DNA of 64,000 nucleotides from Citrobacter rodentium NBRC 105723 = DSM 16636 (GCF_021278985.1 NZ_CP082833.1:1922001-1986000); one strand, 5' to 3'. Positions 38,849 through 48,207 are shown, counted from the first letter of the stretch. A program made the numbers and translations. Notes: generated by a model from the letters alone, not told the origin.

Positions 38849-39517
38849 TCAGCCGCCGGGAAGGTCGAAAGGCCCGCCCTGCTGAATTGCCCGCTGCCAG
38901 GCCGGACGCAGCTCCACCCGCTTTTTCCACGCCTGGATGTGGGTGAGGTTGTCGATACCGCCGCGGGCCAGCAGGGCAAACAGCGGGAAGCTCATCTGAA
39001 TATCCGCCATGCTGAACTGCTCGCCGGCAAACCAGGAATGGGTGGCCAGATGCGCGTCAATAAAGCGGGCATGGGTCTCCAGCTGCGGGTTGAGATACGC
39101 TTTTTGTACCCCTTTTCCCAACGCGCCGCCCAGCGTGCGCAAACCGAAAGGCACCGGCGGTTTGCCCAGGCTAACGAATACCAGCTTCATCAGCAGCAGC
39201 GGCATCAGCGAGCCTTCCGCATAGTGCAGCCAGAAACGATACTGCCGCTTCGCCTCTGCCTCAGCGGGCTTAAATTTGCCTTCGCGATCGTAGGTTTCCT
39301 GCAGGTATTCGAGAATCGCCCCGGACTCGGCGAGGATCGCGCCGTTATCTTCCACTACCGGCGACTTGCCCAGCGGGTGCACTTTTTTCAGGGCTGGCGG
39401 CGCGAGCATACTCTTTTCACGCTGGTAGCGGACAATCTGATACGGCAGCGATAACTCTTCCAGCGCCCAGAGGATGCGCTGGGATCGGGACTGATTTAAA
39501 TGGTGCACCGTCAGCAT
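38849..39517 (-). CDS. Glutathione S-transferase family protein
   Basis: The product has 222 residues. The N-terminal thioredoxin fold (MLTVHHLNQSRSQRILWALE) has a serine in the usual catalytic position and the cis-Pro/glutathione-binding signature KSPVVEDNGAILAESGAILEYL. The C-terminal domain is all-helical. It belongs to the bacterial group with the SRSQRILW motif; the substrate is unknown. ATG at 39517 follows GGGAG. E. coli K-12 has no GST here. Confidence 0.88.
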   Translation of the reverse strand: MLTVHHLNQSRSQRILWALEELSLPYQIVRYQREKSMLAPPALKKVHPLGKSPVVEDNGAILAESGAILEYLQETYDREGKFKPAEAEAKRQYRFWLHYAEGSLMPLLLMKLVFVSLGKPPVPFGLRTLGGALGKGVQKAYLNPQLETHARFIDAHLATHSWFAGEQFSMADIQMSFPLFALLARGGIDNLTHIQAWKKRVELRPAWQRAIQQGGPFDLPGG

Positions 39518-39638
39518 GGCGTTCTCCCGTGATTTCATCTCATTAACTATAGAAAATTGTTGAAGATGGCGAAAAAAATTTGGCTAAAAAATCATCATTA
39601 CGGCTGGAAAACCGAAGGCCGCGGCATACAATTACAGT

Positions 39639-39781
39639 ATCAACACAAACCGGAACCTCCACCACGTGCCCGAATGAGGGGTGTTGATGTCGGGGGAAAC
39701 CCTCCCGTGATATAAGCGGGATAGAGCGAAAGACAAAGACCGGGGAAAAAAACTAAAGCGCCCTTGCGGCGCTTTAGTTTT
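39639..39781 (+). ncRNA. sraL: Small RNA SraL (RyjA)
   Basis: The sequence and position (between ghxP and soxR) match E. coli/Salmonella SraL: CAACAC..CCGGAACCTCCACCACGTG near the 5' end, a GTCGGGGGAAACCCTCC hairpin in the middle, and a strong terminator (ACTAAAGCGCC-CTTGC-GGCGCTTTAGTTTT). A -10 TACAAT at 39627-39632 sets the 5' end near 39639. SraL is sigma-S-dependent and in Salmonella represses tig and affects rho. Confidence 0.9.
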
Positions 39782-39794
39782 ATGCGGCTTCTTT

Positions 39795-39879
39795 TGCCGG
39801 ATGGCGCTACGCTTATCCGGCCTACGGCACTGAATGTTTACTCTACACTGCCGGATGGCGCTGCGCTTATCCGGCCTAC
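39795..39879. repeat. Two tandem REPs after sraL
   Basis: TGCCGGATGGCGCTACGC..CCGGCCTAC is repeated in the same orientation at 39795 and 39849, a 54-base period. Confidence 0.88.
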
Positions 39880-39915
39880 GGCGTTGAGTATATGTTGCAT
39901 GTCATCTGATATACG

Positions 39916-40374
39916 TTAATCATCCTCCAGCAGCCGCGCGCCGGTCCCCTGCTCGCCAAGCCGATCGCCAGGGTTACGCAACGGACAATCCTTACGCGAC
40001 AGACAGCCGCAGCCGATGCAACCGTCCAGTTCATCGCGCAGCGACACCAGGGTATGAATGCGCCGGTCCAGTTCGTCGCGCCATTGCGACGACAGTTGCT
40101 TCCACTCTTTCGCGCTCAGCGTATGCCCTTCCGGCAGCACCCCCAGCGCTTCGCGGATAGTCGCCAGTGGGATGCCGATTCGCTGCGCGATTTTGATAAT
40201 CGCCACATAACGCAGCACATCGCGCTTATATCGCCGCTGATTGCCGCTGTTGCGCATACTGCTGATCAACCCTTTGCTTTCATAGAAGTGCAGCGCGGAT
40301 ACCGCCACGCCGCTACGCTTCGCCACTTCACCCGGCGTCAGCAGGGCTTTTATGCGGGGAGATTTCTTTTCCAT
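39916..40374 (-). CDS. soxR: Redox-sensing transcription factor SoxR
   Basis: The product has 152 residues, MerR family. The winged helix (LLTPGEVAKRSGVAVSALHFYE) is followed by a dimerisation helix and the [2Fe-2S] motif C-I-G-C-G-C-x5-C (about 119-130). Oxidation of the cluster turns it into an activator of soxS. Divergent from soxS as in E. coli. Confidence 0.97.
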   Translation of the reverse strand: MEKKSPRIKALLTPGEVAKRSGVAVSALHFYESKGLISSMRNSGNQRRYKRDVLRYVAIIKIAQRIGIPLATIREALGVLPEGHTLSAKEWKQLSSQWRDELDRRIHTLVSLRDELDGCIGCGCLSRKDCPLRNPGDRLGEQGTGARLLEDD

Positions 40375-40385
40375 AAAACGCTTTA

Positions 40386-40412
40386 CCTCAAGTTAACTTG
40401 AGGAATTATACT
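40386..40412 (+). promoter_or_regulatory. SoxR operator and soxS promoter
   Basis: CCTCAAGTTAACTTGAGG (40386-40403) is the perfect 18-base SoxR palindrome. It sits between -35 TTTACC (40382-40387) and -10 TATACT (40407-40412), giving the overlong 19-base spacer that SoxR corrects by bending DNA. Confidence 0.93.
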
Positions 40413-40459
40413 CGCCCGCAGACAAAAGACGAATCGAACACTGAGAAAGAGGCAGCCAT

Positions 40460-40783
40460 ATGTCCCATCAGCAAATTATTCAGACTCTTATTGAATGGAT
40501 TGATGAACATATCGACCAACCGCTGAACATTGATGTGGTCGCAAAAAAATCAGGTTATTCAAAATGGTATTTACAGCGGATGTTTCGGACGGTGATGCAC
40601 CAGACGCTGGGCGACTACATCCGTCAGCGTCGGCTGCTGTTAGCCGCCGTGGAGTTACGCAATACCGAACGCCCCATCTTCGATATTGCGATGGATTTAG
40701 GCTATGTGTCGCAGCAGACCTTTTCCCGCGTCTTTCGCCGGGAGTTTGATCGCACCCCCAGCGACTATCGTCACCGCCTGTAA
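40460..40783 (+). CDS. soxS: Superoxide response regulator SoxS
   Basis: The product has 107 residues, AraC family, DNA-binding part only: two helix-turn-helices (NIDVVAKKSGYSKWYLQRMFR; IFDIAMDLGYVSQQTFSRVFRR). It matches E. coli SoxS. It activates sodA, zwf, nfo, fumC, marA-type genes. Confidence 0.97.
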   Translation: MSHQQIIQTLIEWIDEHIDQPLNIDVVAKKSGYSKWYLQRMFRTVMHQTLGDYIRQRRLLLAAVELRNTERPIFDIAMDLGYVSQQTFSRVFRREFDRTPSDYRHRL

Positions 40784-40785
40784 CA

Positions 40786-42372
40786 TTACTGCCCGCGCGA
40801 CGTCAGCAGCGCGGGCGGCTGCTGTAGCCAGTGGATAAACTCCTGCGGCGGCAGCGCCTTCGCAAAGTGCCAGCCCTGGCAATACTGCACGCCGCGCTTA
40901 AGCAGCCAGCTCACCTGATCCGCCGTTTCCACCCCTTCCGCGATGGTTTTCAGCCGCAGGCTTTGCGCCATCTCAATGATATGCTCCGCAATCAGGGGGC
41001 TGGTGCTGTTGGTGGTGAGCGTGTCGATAAACGACTTATCGATTTTGAGAATATCGACGTTCAGCGAGTAAAGATTGTGCAGGTTAGAGTAGCCGGTGCC
41101 GAAATCATCGATCGCCACTTCGTAACCCGCCTGGCGAAACGCCTGGATCACTGGCGTGGTTTTCGGCACATCGATAAAGCCCCGCTCGGTCACCTCCACC
41201 TTAATCTGCTGCGCCTGCACGCGGTGCTCACGCGCTTTTTCCGCAATCAGGGCTATCAGCCGGGAAGAGTGGAAATCGGAAGCTGAAAGGTTAATAGAGA
41301 TATAGAGCTGCGGATGCGCGGCCAGAAAATCCCCCATATCGCGAAAAACCTCTTCCACGACATAGTCGGTAATCTGCGCGATCATCCCCTCTTTTTCCGC
41401 CAGCGGGATAAACTCAGCCGGGCTCATCACCTGTCCGTTGCCTCCCGGCCAGCGCAGCAGCGCCTCCGCCCCGACGCATTTCTCATTTTTGATATCAATG
41501 ATTGGCTGGTAGTACACGCTAAGCTGGCGCTGCCTGAGCGCGCGCTGAAGCATTCTTCGCGGCGAACAGTACTGCCGACGCGCCCTCGCCCGCAGCAGGA
41601 GCAACAACAGACTACAGAGAATGGCGATCGGCAGGGCAATTAACAGCTGCTGCACCAGGTTGTGGTAGAACCGCTCCATCGAGGTCGACACAATCACCGC
41701 AATGGGACGTTTATCTGAATGGACGATGGTATAAAAACGGCCGCCCTGCTGAAACACAGGTTTGTCGCGCTGCACCAGCGGCAGAAGCTCAGCCGCCCAT
41801 GCCTGTTCGCTAACGGAAAAGAAGGTGTTGGTTATCGTGTCATACACTCCCCAGGCCAGCGAGGGATCTTCACTCATCACCTCACTCCAGGACAGCGGAT
41901 TAATCACCGCAACGTAGTTTCCACGTTGCATATACGTCATTTTATAACCAGTAAAAAATGGCGTATCGCGAAAATAATAAATCGAAACATCAGGTTTTCG
42001 TTTATAGTCCGCGCCCGGCATAATATAAGGCGTCGACGGCGCCATTACCGTCGAGCATAAAAAGCGTTCGCCCTGCGCATAAATTAACTCGTTGATATAT
42101 AAACGCCCGCGAATAATATTCAACATTCGCTGGCGATGCGCTGGCGAACAGGGTTGCCCCTGATACTGCTCGGCGGCATCGCGGGCCAGGTCCACCTGTA
42201 AAATGACCTGTTCAGTTTTATCTAAAGCCAGCTGAGCGAAAGTAGCTAATTGTTGGCTGGTTTGCGAAACCGCCCGAAAGTGGGCAAACCAAAGCATCAG
42301 CATCATGGGGAGCAACACCGCCATGATTATCCCAAAGAGCCCCAGCATCTTCCGTCGCGCCCGATGATTCAT
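40786..42372 (-). CDS. pdeC: Cyclic-di-GMP phosphodiesterase PdeC (YjcC)
   Basis: The product has 528 residues. Two membrane segments (about 10-30 and 235-255) enclose a periplasmic CSS domain (its CS motif at about LCSTVMAP), followed by an EAL domain with catalytic motifs EALLRW, ISINLSASDFH, DDFGTGYSNL and AEGVET. It degrades c-di-GMP; in E. coli the CSS disulfide state set by DsbA/DsbB controls it. Start chosen at ATG 42372 to fit the E. coli protein; an ATG seven codons upstream is possible. Confidence 0.93.
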   Translation of the reverse strand: MNHRARRKMLGLFGIIMAVLLPMMLMLWFAHFRAVSQTSQQLATFAQLALDKTEQVILQVDLARDAAEQYQGQPCSPAHRQRMLNIIRGRLYINELIYAQGERFLCSTVMAPSTPYIMPGADYKRKPDVSIYYFRDTPFFTGYKMTYMQRGNYVAVINPLSWSEVMSEDPSLAWGVYDTITNTFFSVSEQAWAAELLPLVQRDKPVFQQGGRFYTIVHSDKRPIAVIVSTSMERFYHNLVQQLLIALPIAILCSLLLLLLRARARRQYCSPRRMLQRALRQRQLSVYYQPIIDIKNEKCVGAEALLRWPGGNGQVMSPAEFIPLAEKEGMIAQITDYVVEEVFRDMGDFLAAHPQLYISINLSASDFHSSRLIALIAEKAREHRVQAQQIKVEVTERGFIDVPKTTPVIQAFRQAGYEVAIDDFGTGYSNLHNLYSLNVDILKIDKSFIDTLTTNSTSPLIAEHIIEMAQSLRLKTIAEGVETADQVSWLLKRGVQYCQGWHFAKALPPQEFIHWLQQPPALLTSRGQ

Positions 42373-42968
42373 TTCAGCCCTATTTCCCTGCATATTATGT
42401 GCCTGTTATCATCAAGGCAGATGCTAAATCACTGTGGTGGTTACGTTGCATGAATCTGTCAATATTAGCAACTGACTTTTATTAGTAAAAGTCCGATATT
42501 GACTACGGTTAATAATATACGCACATAAAACTAAACCTGAGGTAAAGCGCCATTTTGTTAAGCGTAATGCATTATCTGAAGCCGGTAAAAAATGATCAAT
42601 TTTTTGCCGGATGATTCGCAAAATGGAATTAAGTTAAATTTATTCAGCGTTTATTTTTTGACAAAACAGAAAAGTTACGAATTTGTGTATATTTATTACG
42701 TTAAGCGCCGCCACGGCTGTTTTGCGGAGATCGTTAACGGGCGACCAGACGTTAACCCTGCAATTAATAAGGTTAAAAATCGTTCAAAAAAGTGGCTTTC
42801 GTGCTGGAAAACTCAGCGCTCAATGTGATATAGTTCACAAAAATCATGAAACAGAAACGCTGTTTCAATGATGTCGATCCGAATGCCTGTCGATAGCCAG
42901 AGCGTGCCGCGCCCGCCGTGAAAACGCCACGCTGTCAGGGCGCCTGCTATTTTCAGAGGAAATGTTTC
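42373..42968. other. pdeC / yjcB divergent region with palindromes
   Basis: The region is about 600 bases, A+T-rich, with no convincing gene. It contains a perfect 8-bp-arm palindrome GACTTTTA-TTAG-TAAAAGTC (42474-42493), a consensus CRP site (42824-42839) and an inverted repeat TGAAACAG-AAACG-CTGTTTCA (42847-42867). The last two lie 100-145 bases before yjcB. Confidence 0.6.
42824..42839 (+). promoter_or_regulatory. CRP site upstream of yjcB
   Basis: TGTGATATAGTTCACA is TGTGA-N6-TCACA, a perfect CRP palindrome. It is followed directly by the TGAAACAG/CTGTTTCA inverted repeat. Confidence 0.7.
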
Positions 42969-43250
42969 ATGGCTACCATAACCACTGGCGTGGTTCTTCT
43001 CCGCTGGCAGCTGCTGAGCGCAGTGCTCATGTTTTTAGCCAGCACGCTTAATATTCGTTTTCGCAAATCTGACTACATTGGCCTCGCGGTGATCAGCAGT
43101 GGTCTGGGCGTGGTTGCCGCCTGCTGGTTTGCGACCGGACTGCTTGGCATCACCATGATGGATATGTCTGCCATCTGGAAGAATATTGAAGCCGTTATGG
43201 TGGAGGTGATGAGCCAGACTCCGCCTGAATGGCCGATGGTTCTGACCTGA
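42969..43250 (+). CDS. yjcB: YjcB, small membrane protein
   Basis: The product has 93 residues, the same length as E. coli YjcB and closely similar. Two hydrophobic helices (about 8-27 and 36-62). The function is unknown. ATG follows AGAGGAAATGTTTC. In E. coli ssb lies beyond it; here an accessory region begins. Confidence 0.93.
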   Translation: MATITTGVVLLRWQLLSAVLMFLASTLNIRFRKSDYIGLAVISSGLGVVAACWFATGLLGITMMDMSAIWKNIEAVMVEVMSQTPPEWPMVLT

Positions 43251-43282
43251 TCCCCCCTTTCTCCGGGGGCCTGGCCGCTACG

Positions 43283-44158
43283 TCATCGCCCCCGCATACC
43301 ATATTCGTGACGCTGACAGATGGGGCAGCGTTTATCTTCCGCGGTGAACGTGGCAAACGTTCGTCGGCAGTCCGGACAGACCTTACGCGTGAACGTAAAC
43401 GTTGCAGGCTGGCTAACGCCCGCTACGGCTTTGGTCGCTATCGCCTTCGTCGGACACACCACCGCGCAGTTATTGCACCCCGTACAGCGCGCCGCGTCTG
43501 TGCGTAACGCCAGTTCATCAATCTTAATCACCTGCTGCTGACAAACCCGCTCGCACGCCCCGCACAGTACGCAGTTCACGGCATCAAGCAACACGGCATG
43601 TTCCTGTACATGCGGCATACCGCTTCGGCGCACACGCTGCGATGCGTCCACGCTGGCGGTCTGTACCTTCTCTTCACTGACGTGCAGTAAATGGCGGCGA
43701 AACACGTTGACGGGTTTCGTTGTCGGTGGAATTAACTGCCACTGCGGTTCGCCGAGGGCGTTAAGCTGGATGTTCAACGCCGCCACCGCCAGCACCCAGG
43801 CCGGATGGGCGTCCGGCTCAATTTCAAGCGCGCGGATCCCGTACTGAAGATGCCACATCAGCAGTTCATCAACCGACGCCGCCTGAGCGGTAAAAGGCGC
43901 GACCAGCATCCCGTGGCGAAACGGTCGCCGGGCGGTGGGCACATTTTCCAGCGCATCGACGGGGCAGGCAAACGCACAGTGACCGCAGCGAATGCAGCGC
44001 TCACTGTCCAGCGTAGCCGCGTTGGCAGTAAACGAGATAGCCCCGACGGGACACGCCTGACGGCAGGCGTCGCAGGTATGGCGAGGAAAATGCTGACGAA
44101 CGCAGGACGCTCCCACACCTGGCGGTGCGGGAGTTTTCATCAGGGTAAAAAGGGTCAT
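43283..44158 (-). CDS. Polyferredoxin of the DMSO-reductase-like operon
   Basis: The product has 291 residues. Two cluster regions are visible at the N-terminus (CDACRQACP at about 29, with a fourth Cys upstream; CIRCGHCAFACP at about 56) and two near residues 190-245 (CVLCGACERVC; CTGCNNCAVVCP). The last 35 residues carry a zinc-ribbon or rubredoxin-like pair CPDC..CPIC. No membrane segment or export signal is seen, so it is probably cytoplasmic and could pass electrons to, or mature, the molybdoenzyme. Its start is adjacent to the stop of the anchor gene (frames touch). Confidence 0.85.
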   Translation of the reverse strand: MTLFTLMKTPAPPGVGASCVRQHFPRHTCDACRQACPVGAISFTANAATLDSERCIRCGHCAFACPVDALENVPTARRPFRHGMLVAPFTAQAASVDELLMWHLQYGIRALEIEPDAHPAWVLAVAALNIQLNALGEPQWQLIPPTTKPVNVFRRHLLHVSEEKVQTASVDASQRVRRSGMPHVQEHAVLLDAVNCVLCGACERVCQQQVIKIDELALRTDAARCTGCNNCAVVCPTKAIATKAVAGVSQPATFTFTRKVCPDCRRTFATFTAEDKRCPICQRHEYGMRGR

Positions 44159-44946
44159 TAATGGATACTGAAGAACATAAAGCGCAGCAGCACTTCAGCG
44201 ACAATCAGCCCCACTCCCCCCAGCAGTACGGCGGTGCGTTTCGCGCGCCATGCGCCAATGGCAAACAGCAGAGTGGCCAGAACGGACAGCGCCCAGGCGC
44301 AAATTCTCATTCCCGCCAGCTGGTGGAAGGCGACCAGCGGCTGATGCGGGAACGTCACCACATCGCTCAGGCTTGCGGTTGCCAGGAAGTTGATATATTC
44401 CGGCTGTACCAGCAGGCGAATGGCAGTAATCGCCAGTACCAGCACGGCGGCTACGCGCAGAAGCTTCGTCATGCCCGGCAGCAGGGCGTTGCCCATAACC
44501 GCGCCCAGAATACCCGCAGCCCCGAAGAACATGACCCAGGTATTAAAGTGCTGCCAGGTCGCCACCGATGAATGGACGTAAATGGCCCCCATACAGTAAA
44601 CGTCGACCAGCCCGGCCAGTGTCGCCAGCGCAAGCAAAACGCGCGAGGGCTGTTTTTTAAACAGCACCAGCAGCGTTGCCATGCCAAGAATCGCCAGATA
44701 GAGGCTGGCAAAGACGATTTCCCGGCTCAGCCATGAGCTTGCCACATGACGCAGGGCGTTAAACGCGTTCAGCGGATAGCCGAGGTGCAGCGTCGAGGCG
44801 ATAAGCCCCAGACCGCCCATCACGCAGGCGACCAGCATTGCCGGGAGCAGCGCGCGCCTGTCGCCGGCGCTGAAGGCCATAAACAACGTCAGGCCTACCG
44901 AGCCCTGCACCAGCAGGGTAAAAATCAGCAGCGGTAACTCATGCAT
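44158..44946 (-). CDS. DmsC-like membrane anchor subunit
   Basis: The product has 262 residues and eight hydrophobic segments and starts MHELPLLIFTLL, like DmsC. It matches the DmsC family in length and pattern. It should oxidise menaquinol and anchor the A and B subunits. ATG at 44946 overlaps the end of the B gene. It forms a unit with the genes on both sides. Confidence 0.9.
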   Translation of the reverse strand: MHELPLLIFTLLVQGSVGLTLFMAFSAGDRRALLPAMLVACVMGGLGLIASTLHLGYPLNAFNALRHVASSWLSREIVFASLYLAILGMATLLVLFKKQPSRVLLALATLAGLVDVYCMGAIYVHSSVATWQHFNTWVMFFGAAGILGAVMGNALLPGMTKLLRVAAVLVLAITAIRLLVQPEYINFLATASLSDVVTFPHQPLVAFHQLAGMRICAWALSVLATLLFAIGAWRAKRTAVLLGGVGLIVAEVLLRFMFFSIH

Positions 44947-45568
44947 GGCGTTTGCCTCCCTTTTCTGCACCCTGGTGTGGCTTAATCACTAAATTCGGAT
45001 GCGTTATGGAGGAGTCGGGCAGTCCCTGCACGTCACAGACATTGCCGTATTGCGCGCGCAGTTCCTCAATCGGACCAAACTTAATCGCTTCCAGAGGACA
45101 GGTCGCCACGCATACCGGCTGCTCCCCTTTTACCAGCAGGTCGATGCACATATCGCACTTCGACATCTGCCCGGCCTGGGTATCCATCTGCGGCGCGCCG
45201 TAAGGGCACGACCATGCGCAGTAGCCGCAGCCGACGCATTTATCGGTGTTAACGCGCACGATGCCGTCGCCCGGACGTTTGTGCATCGCCGTGGTCGGGC
45301 AGTTTTTGGTGCAAATCGGATCGGCGCAGTGGTTACAGGAGATCGACATCGTATACGCGAAAACGTTATTCGCCACGCCGCCCTGGCCGGTGGCGACAAA
45401 TCCGCCGCCATTGACTTCATACACCCGGCGGAAGCGGCGTCCCACTTCCAGGTTATGGCGATCTTTGCACGCCACCTGACACGCCTTGCAGCCGGAACAA
45501 CGCGACGTATCGATGAAAAAACCAAGCTGCTTGTCGCTGACTGACGGATACTCTTTAAACTGACTCAT
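44939..45568 (-). CDS. DmsB-like iron-sulfur subunit
   Basis: The product has 209 residues with four [4Fe-4S] motifs in DmsB order: CSGCKACQVAC (about 21), CNHCADPICTKNCP (about 77), CVGCGYCAWSCP (about 110) and CDMC..CVATCP (about 137). It carries electrons from the anchor to the catalytic subunit. Its ATG overlaps the stop of the catalytic gene (ATGA). Confidence 0.94.
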   Translation of the reverse strand: MSQFKEYPSVSDKQLGFFIDTSRCSGCKACQVACKDRHNLEVGRRFRRVYEVNGGGFVATGQGGVANNVFAYTMSISCNHCADPICTKNCPTTAMHKRPGDGIVRVNTDKCVGCGYCAWSCPYGAPQMDTQAGQMSKCDMCIDLLVKGEQPVCVATCPLEAIKFGPIEELRAQYGNVCDVQGLPDSSITHPNLVIKPHQGAEKGGKRHA

Positions 45569-47949
45569 GCTTTAACAACCTCCACCAGCATGGTTTGATG
45601 TGAATTACCTTTGGCAAGCGGCGTAATGCGCGTTGAGCTCAGCACGTTCGGGCAGCCGCCGCGATCGACGCCTTCCGCGTCAGGTTGCCACCACGCGCCA
45701 GCCTGCATCGCCACCACGCCCGGAATAATGCGCGGCGTCACCTCCGCGGGCACCAGACTGACGCCGCGGTTGTTGTGGATGCGAACGGTATCGCCGTGCG
45801 CGATGCCGCGCTTTTCCGCATCGATCGGGTTAATCCACAGCTTCTGCTCCTGCACTTCTTGCAGCCAGGGGTTGGCGTACTGAGTTGAGTTCGCGCGGTT
45901 CTTGCCCTTCCAGGTGATCAGCTGCAACGGAAACGCTTTGGTCAGCGCGTCCTGCGGCCCTTCATGCGCTGGCACATAGTGCGAGAGCGCCGGAATTTCC
46001 GGGTGCTGCATGTCGTAGAGACGCTTAGAGAAGATCTCAATCTTGCCCGACGGCGTCGGGAACGGGTGATTTTGCGGATCGCGGATATTCTCCTCGAAGG
46101 CCACGTACGGCTTGCTCTTGAACAGGTGGCGACGTTTTTTCTGCAATTCCGCAAAGTCCGGCAGCTGCTGTTCCGGCATCGACAGGCGCGTCTGCTCCCA
46201 GATGTGCTCTATCCACTGCTTCTCATTACGCCCTTCGCTGAATGCCGGTTCCACGCCGAGCTTCGCCGCCACTTCGCGGATCCATTCATAGTCAGAGCGA
46301 CGTTCGAAATCGGGTTCCACCAGTTTTTCCGACAGCACCAGATAGCTTGCCGTACCCCACGTCTCGCCAATGTTCCAGCGCTCCATAAAGCTGGTTTCCG
46401 GCAGCAGCACGTCGGCATATCTGGCGCTTGGCGTCATGTACAGATCGCTGACCACGATAAACTCGATTTTCGACTCGTCTTCCAGCACCTTCGCGGCCTG
46501 GTTGACGTCCGGGTTCTGGTTCACCAGATAGTTGCCCGCCAGCGAAAAGAGGATGCGGATATTGCTGTTGAGCTGTTCCGCGTCCTTCAGCCCCTGCTCT
46601 GGCGTCACTTTGCTGGCATCGTCCGCCGCCTGCACCCAGTTCATGATCGAGATTTTCTCTTTCACCGGGTTTTCCGGCATCTCCGGACCGGCGGCAAACA
46701 GACGATTGCCGCAGCCGCCGTAGCCCGCCGCCCAGCCGCCTTTGATCCCGACGTTGCCGGTAATGGTCGCCAGAATGGTGGAGCCGCGCGCGGTGCGTTC
46801 ACCGCAGATATGCCGCTGTGGACCCCAGCCCTGAATCAGCGCCGCCGGTTTGGTGGAGGCGTAGTCACGCGCCAACTGGCGGATAGTCTGCGCCGGCACG
46901 TGGGTGATTTTTTCCGCCCACTCAGGCGTCTTGCGCACGCCGTCTTTGTTACCCATCAGGTAAGAGACTAACGATTCGTTCGCCGGTACGCCTTCCGGCA
47001 TAGAGGATTCATCAAAGCCCAGCGTGTAGCGCTCAATAAACGCTTTATCGTGCAGATTCTCGCTGACGATCACGTACATCATCGCGTCCATCAGCGCGTT
47101 ATCGGTAGTCGGCAGCAGCGGGATCCACTGATCGGCCAGCGACGAAACGGTATCGGAATAGCGCGGATCGACCACAATGAAGCGGGTGCCGTTCTGCTTC
47201 ATCCGCTGGAAGTAGTGGTTGGTATGACCGAAAATGGTTTCTGTCGGGTTATGTCCCCACAGGATCACCAGCGGCGTATTCTCCAGGGTATCCAGAGAGT
47301 TACCGCTGGCGGCGACGCCGTAGGTATAAGGCGTGGCGGCAACCGTATTGCCAAGACTCACCGAATGATAATATTCGAGATAGCCGCCAGTTTGGTTTAA
47401 CAGGCGACGGATCATTTTATCGCCGGAAAAAGTGCCGCCGCTGGTTGCGGTGTTATTATGAACAAAGCGGGAAGCCGGGCCATATTTATTGGTAATACGC
47501 TGTAAATTATTAGCAATAAGTGTTACAGCCTCTTCCCAGGTAATACGTTCAAATTTTCCTTCGCCGCGCTTACCCACGCGTTTCATTGGATATTTCAGGC
47601 GGTCGGGATGATAAACAAATTTACGGTATCCCCGGCCACGCACGCAGGCGCGCATAATGGGCATATCGGGATCGAGTTCATTATCCGGACGGGTGGTGAT
47701 TTGCGTAACGACGCCATCGCTGACGTGCGCCCGGATATCACACTTTCCACCGCAGTCAAAAGTGCTACAGGTAGGCACCACGCGCTCTGCCGCGGCTTCC
47801 GCCGCTGCGATCGGCTGCCCGGATACGGCGGCGCTGGCCTCTCTGGACATAATAAAAGGCAGCGTGACTAACGCTGCGCTTGCTTTTAACATGCCCCGCC
47901 GTGAAACGGCCAGAGAATGGCCGTCTTCTCTATTTTCTTGCTGTTGCAT
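45565..47949 (-). CDS. DMSO-reductase-family molybdopterin catalytic subunit
   Basis: The product has 794 residues, the length of DmsA. The Tat leader has SRRGMLK (about 16-22), then a cysteine motif C-x4-C-x3-C (TCSTFDCGGKC, about 60) with a fourth Cys in MRACVRG. That spacing is one residue longer than the C-x3-C-x3-C of E. coli DmsA. The bis-MGD domains follow. It resembles the Salmonella STM4305-type paralogue. The oxidant could be an S- or N-oxide or a selenate-like oxyanion. An FNR box lies upstream. Confidence 0.9.
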   Translation of the reverse strand: MQQQENREDGHSLAVSRRGMLKASAALVTLPFIMSREASAAVSGQPIAAAEAAAERVVPTCSTFDCGGKCDIRAHVSDGVVTQITTRPDNELDPDMPIMRACVRGRGYRKFVYHPDRLKYPMKRVGKRGEGKFERITWEEAVTLIANNLQRITNKYGPASRFVHNNTATSGGTFSGDKMIRRLLNQTGGYLEYYHSVSLGNTVAATPYTYGVAASGNSLDTLENTPLVILWGHNPTETIFGHTNHYFQRMKQNGTRFIVVDPRYSDTVSSLADQWIPLLPTTDNALMDAMMYVIVSENLHDKAFIERYTLGFDESSMPEGVPANESLVSYLMGNKDGVRKTPEWAEKITHVPAQTIRQLARDYASTKPAALIQGWGPQRHICGERTARGSTILATITGNVGIKGGWAAGYGGCGNRLFAAGPEMPENPVKEKISIMNWVQAADDASKVTPEQGLKDAEQLNSNIRILFSLAGNYLVNQNPDVNQAAKVLEDESKIEFIVVSDLYMTPSARYADVLLPETSFMERWNIGETWGTASYLVLSEKLVEPDFERRSDYEWIREVAAKLGVEPAFSEGRNEKQWIEHIWEQTRLSMPEQQLPDFAELQKKRRHLFKSKPYVAFEENIRDPQNHPFPTPSGKIEIFSKRLYDMQHPEIPALSHYVPAHEGPQDALTKAFPLQLITWKGKNRANSTQYANPWLQEVQEQKLWINPIDAEKRGIAHGDTVRIHNNRGVSLVPAEVTPRIIPGVVAMQAGAWWQPDAEGVDRGGCPNVLSSTRITPLAKGNSHQTMLVEVVKA

Positions 47950-47998
47950 TTCATCCCCTTAAAAAAGGGTATGATCGGTGTTAATCCACAAGGGGTAA

Positions 47999-48012
47999 TT
48001 GATTTTTATCAA
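47999..48012 (-). promoter_or_regulatory. FNR box of the DMSO-reductase-like operon
   Basis: TTGATTTTTATCAA is the exact FNR consensus TTGAT-N4-ATCAA, 50 bases before the start codon. It predicts anaerobic induction, as for dmsABC. Confidence 0.85.
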
Positions 48013-48207
48013 CCAAAATAAACGTCAGAAAGACCATTTTGCGTTTTTTTATAATAATAAGAACCATTCCCAGATATTTTTACTTTTAATTTAACTGATT
48101 ATTCACCAAATAATATATTCCCTTATATTTGTGTAAAAATAAAAATTAAAAAAACAACCCAATCGTCCCTTCTGAAAGCGCTAAAAACGCATTTTTAACA
48201 TGGTTGA

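Noticed and set aside
42847..42867. KdgR operator upstream of yjcB
   Set aside because: The half-sites resemble KdgR, but the spacing of arms is too long compared with the consensus.
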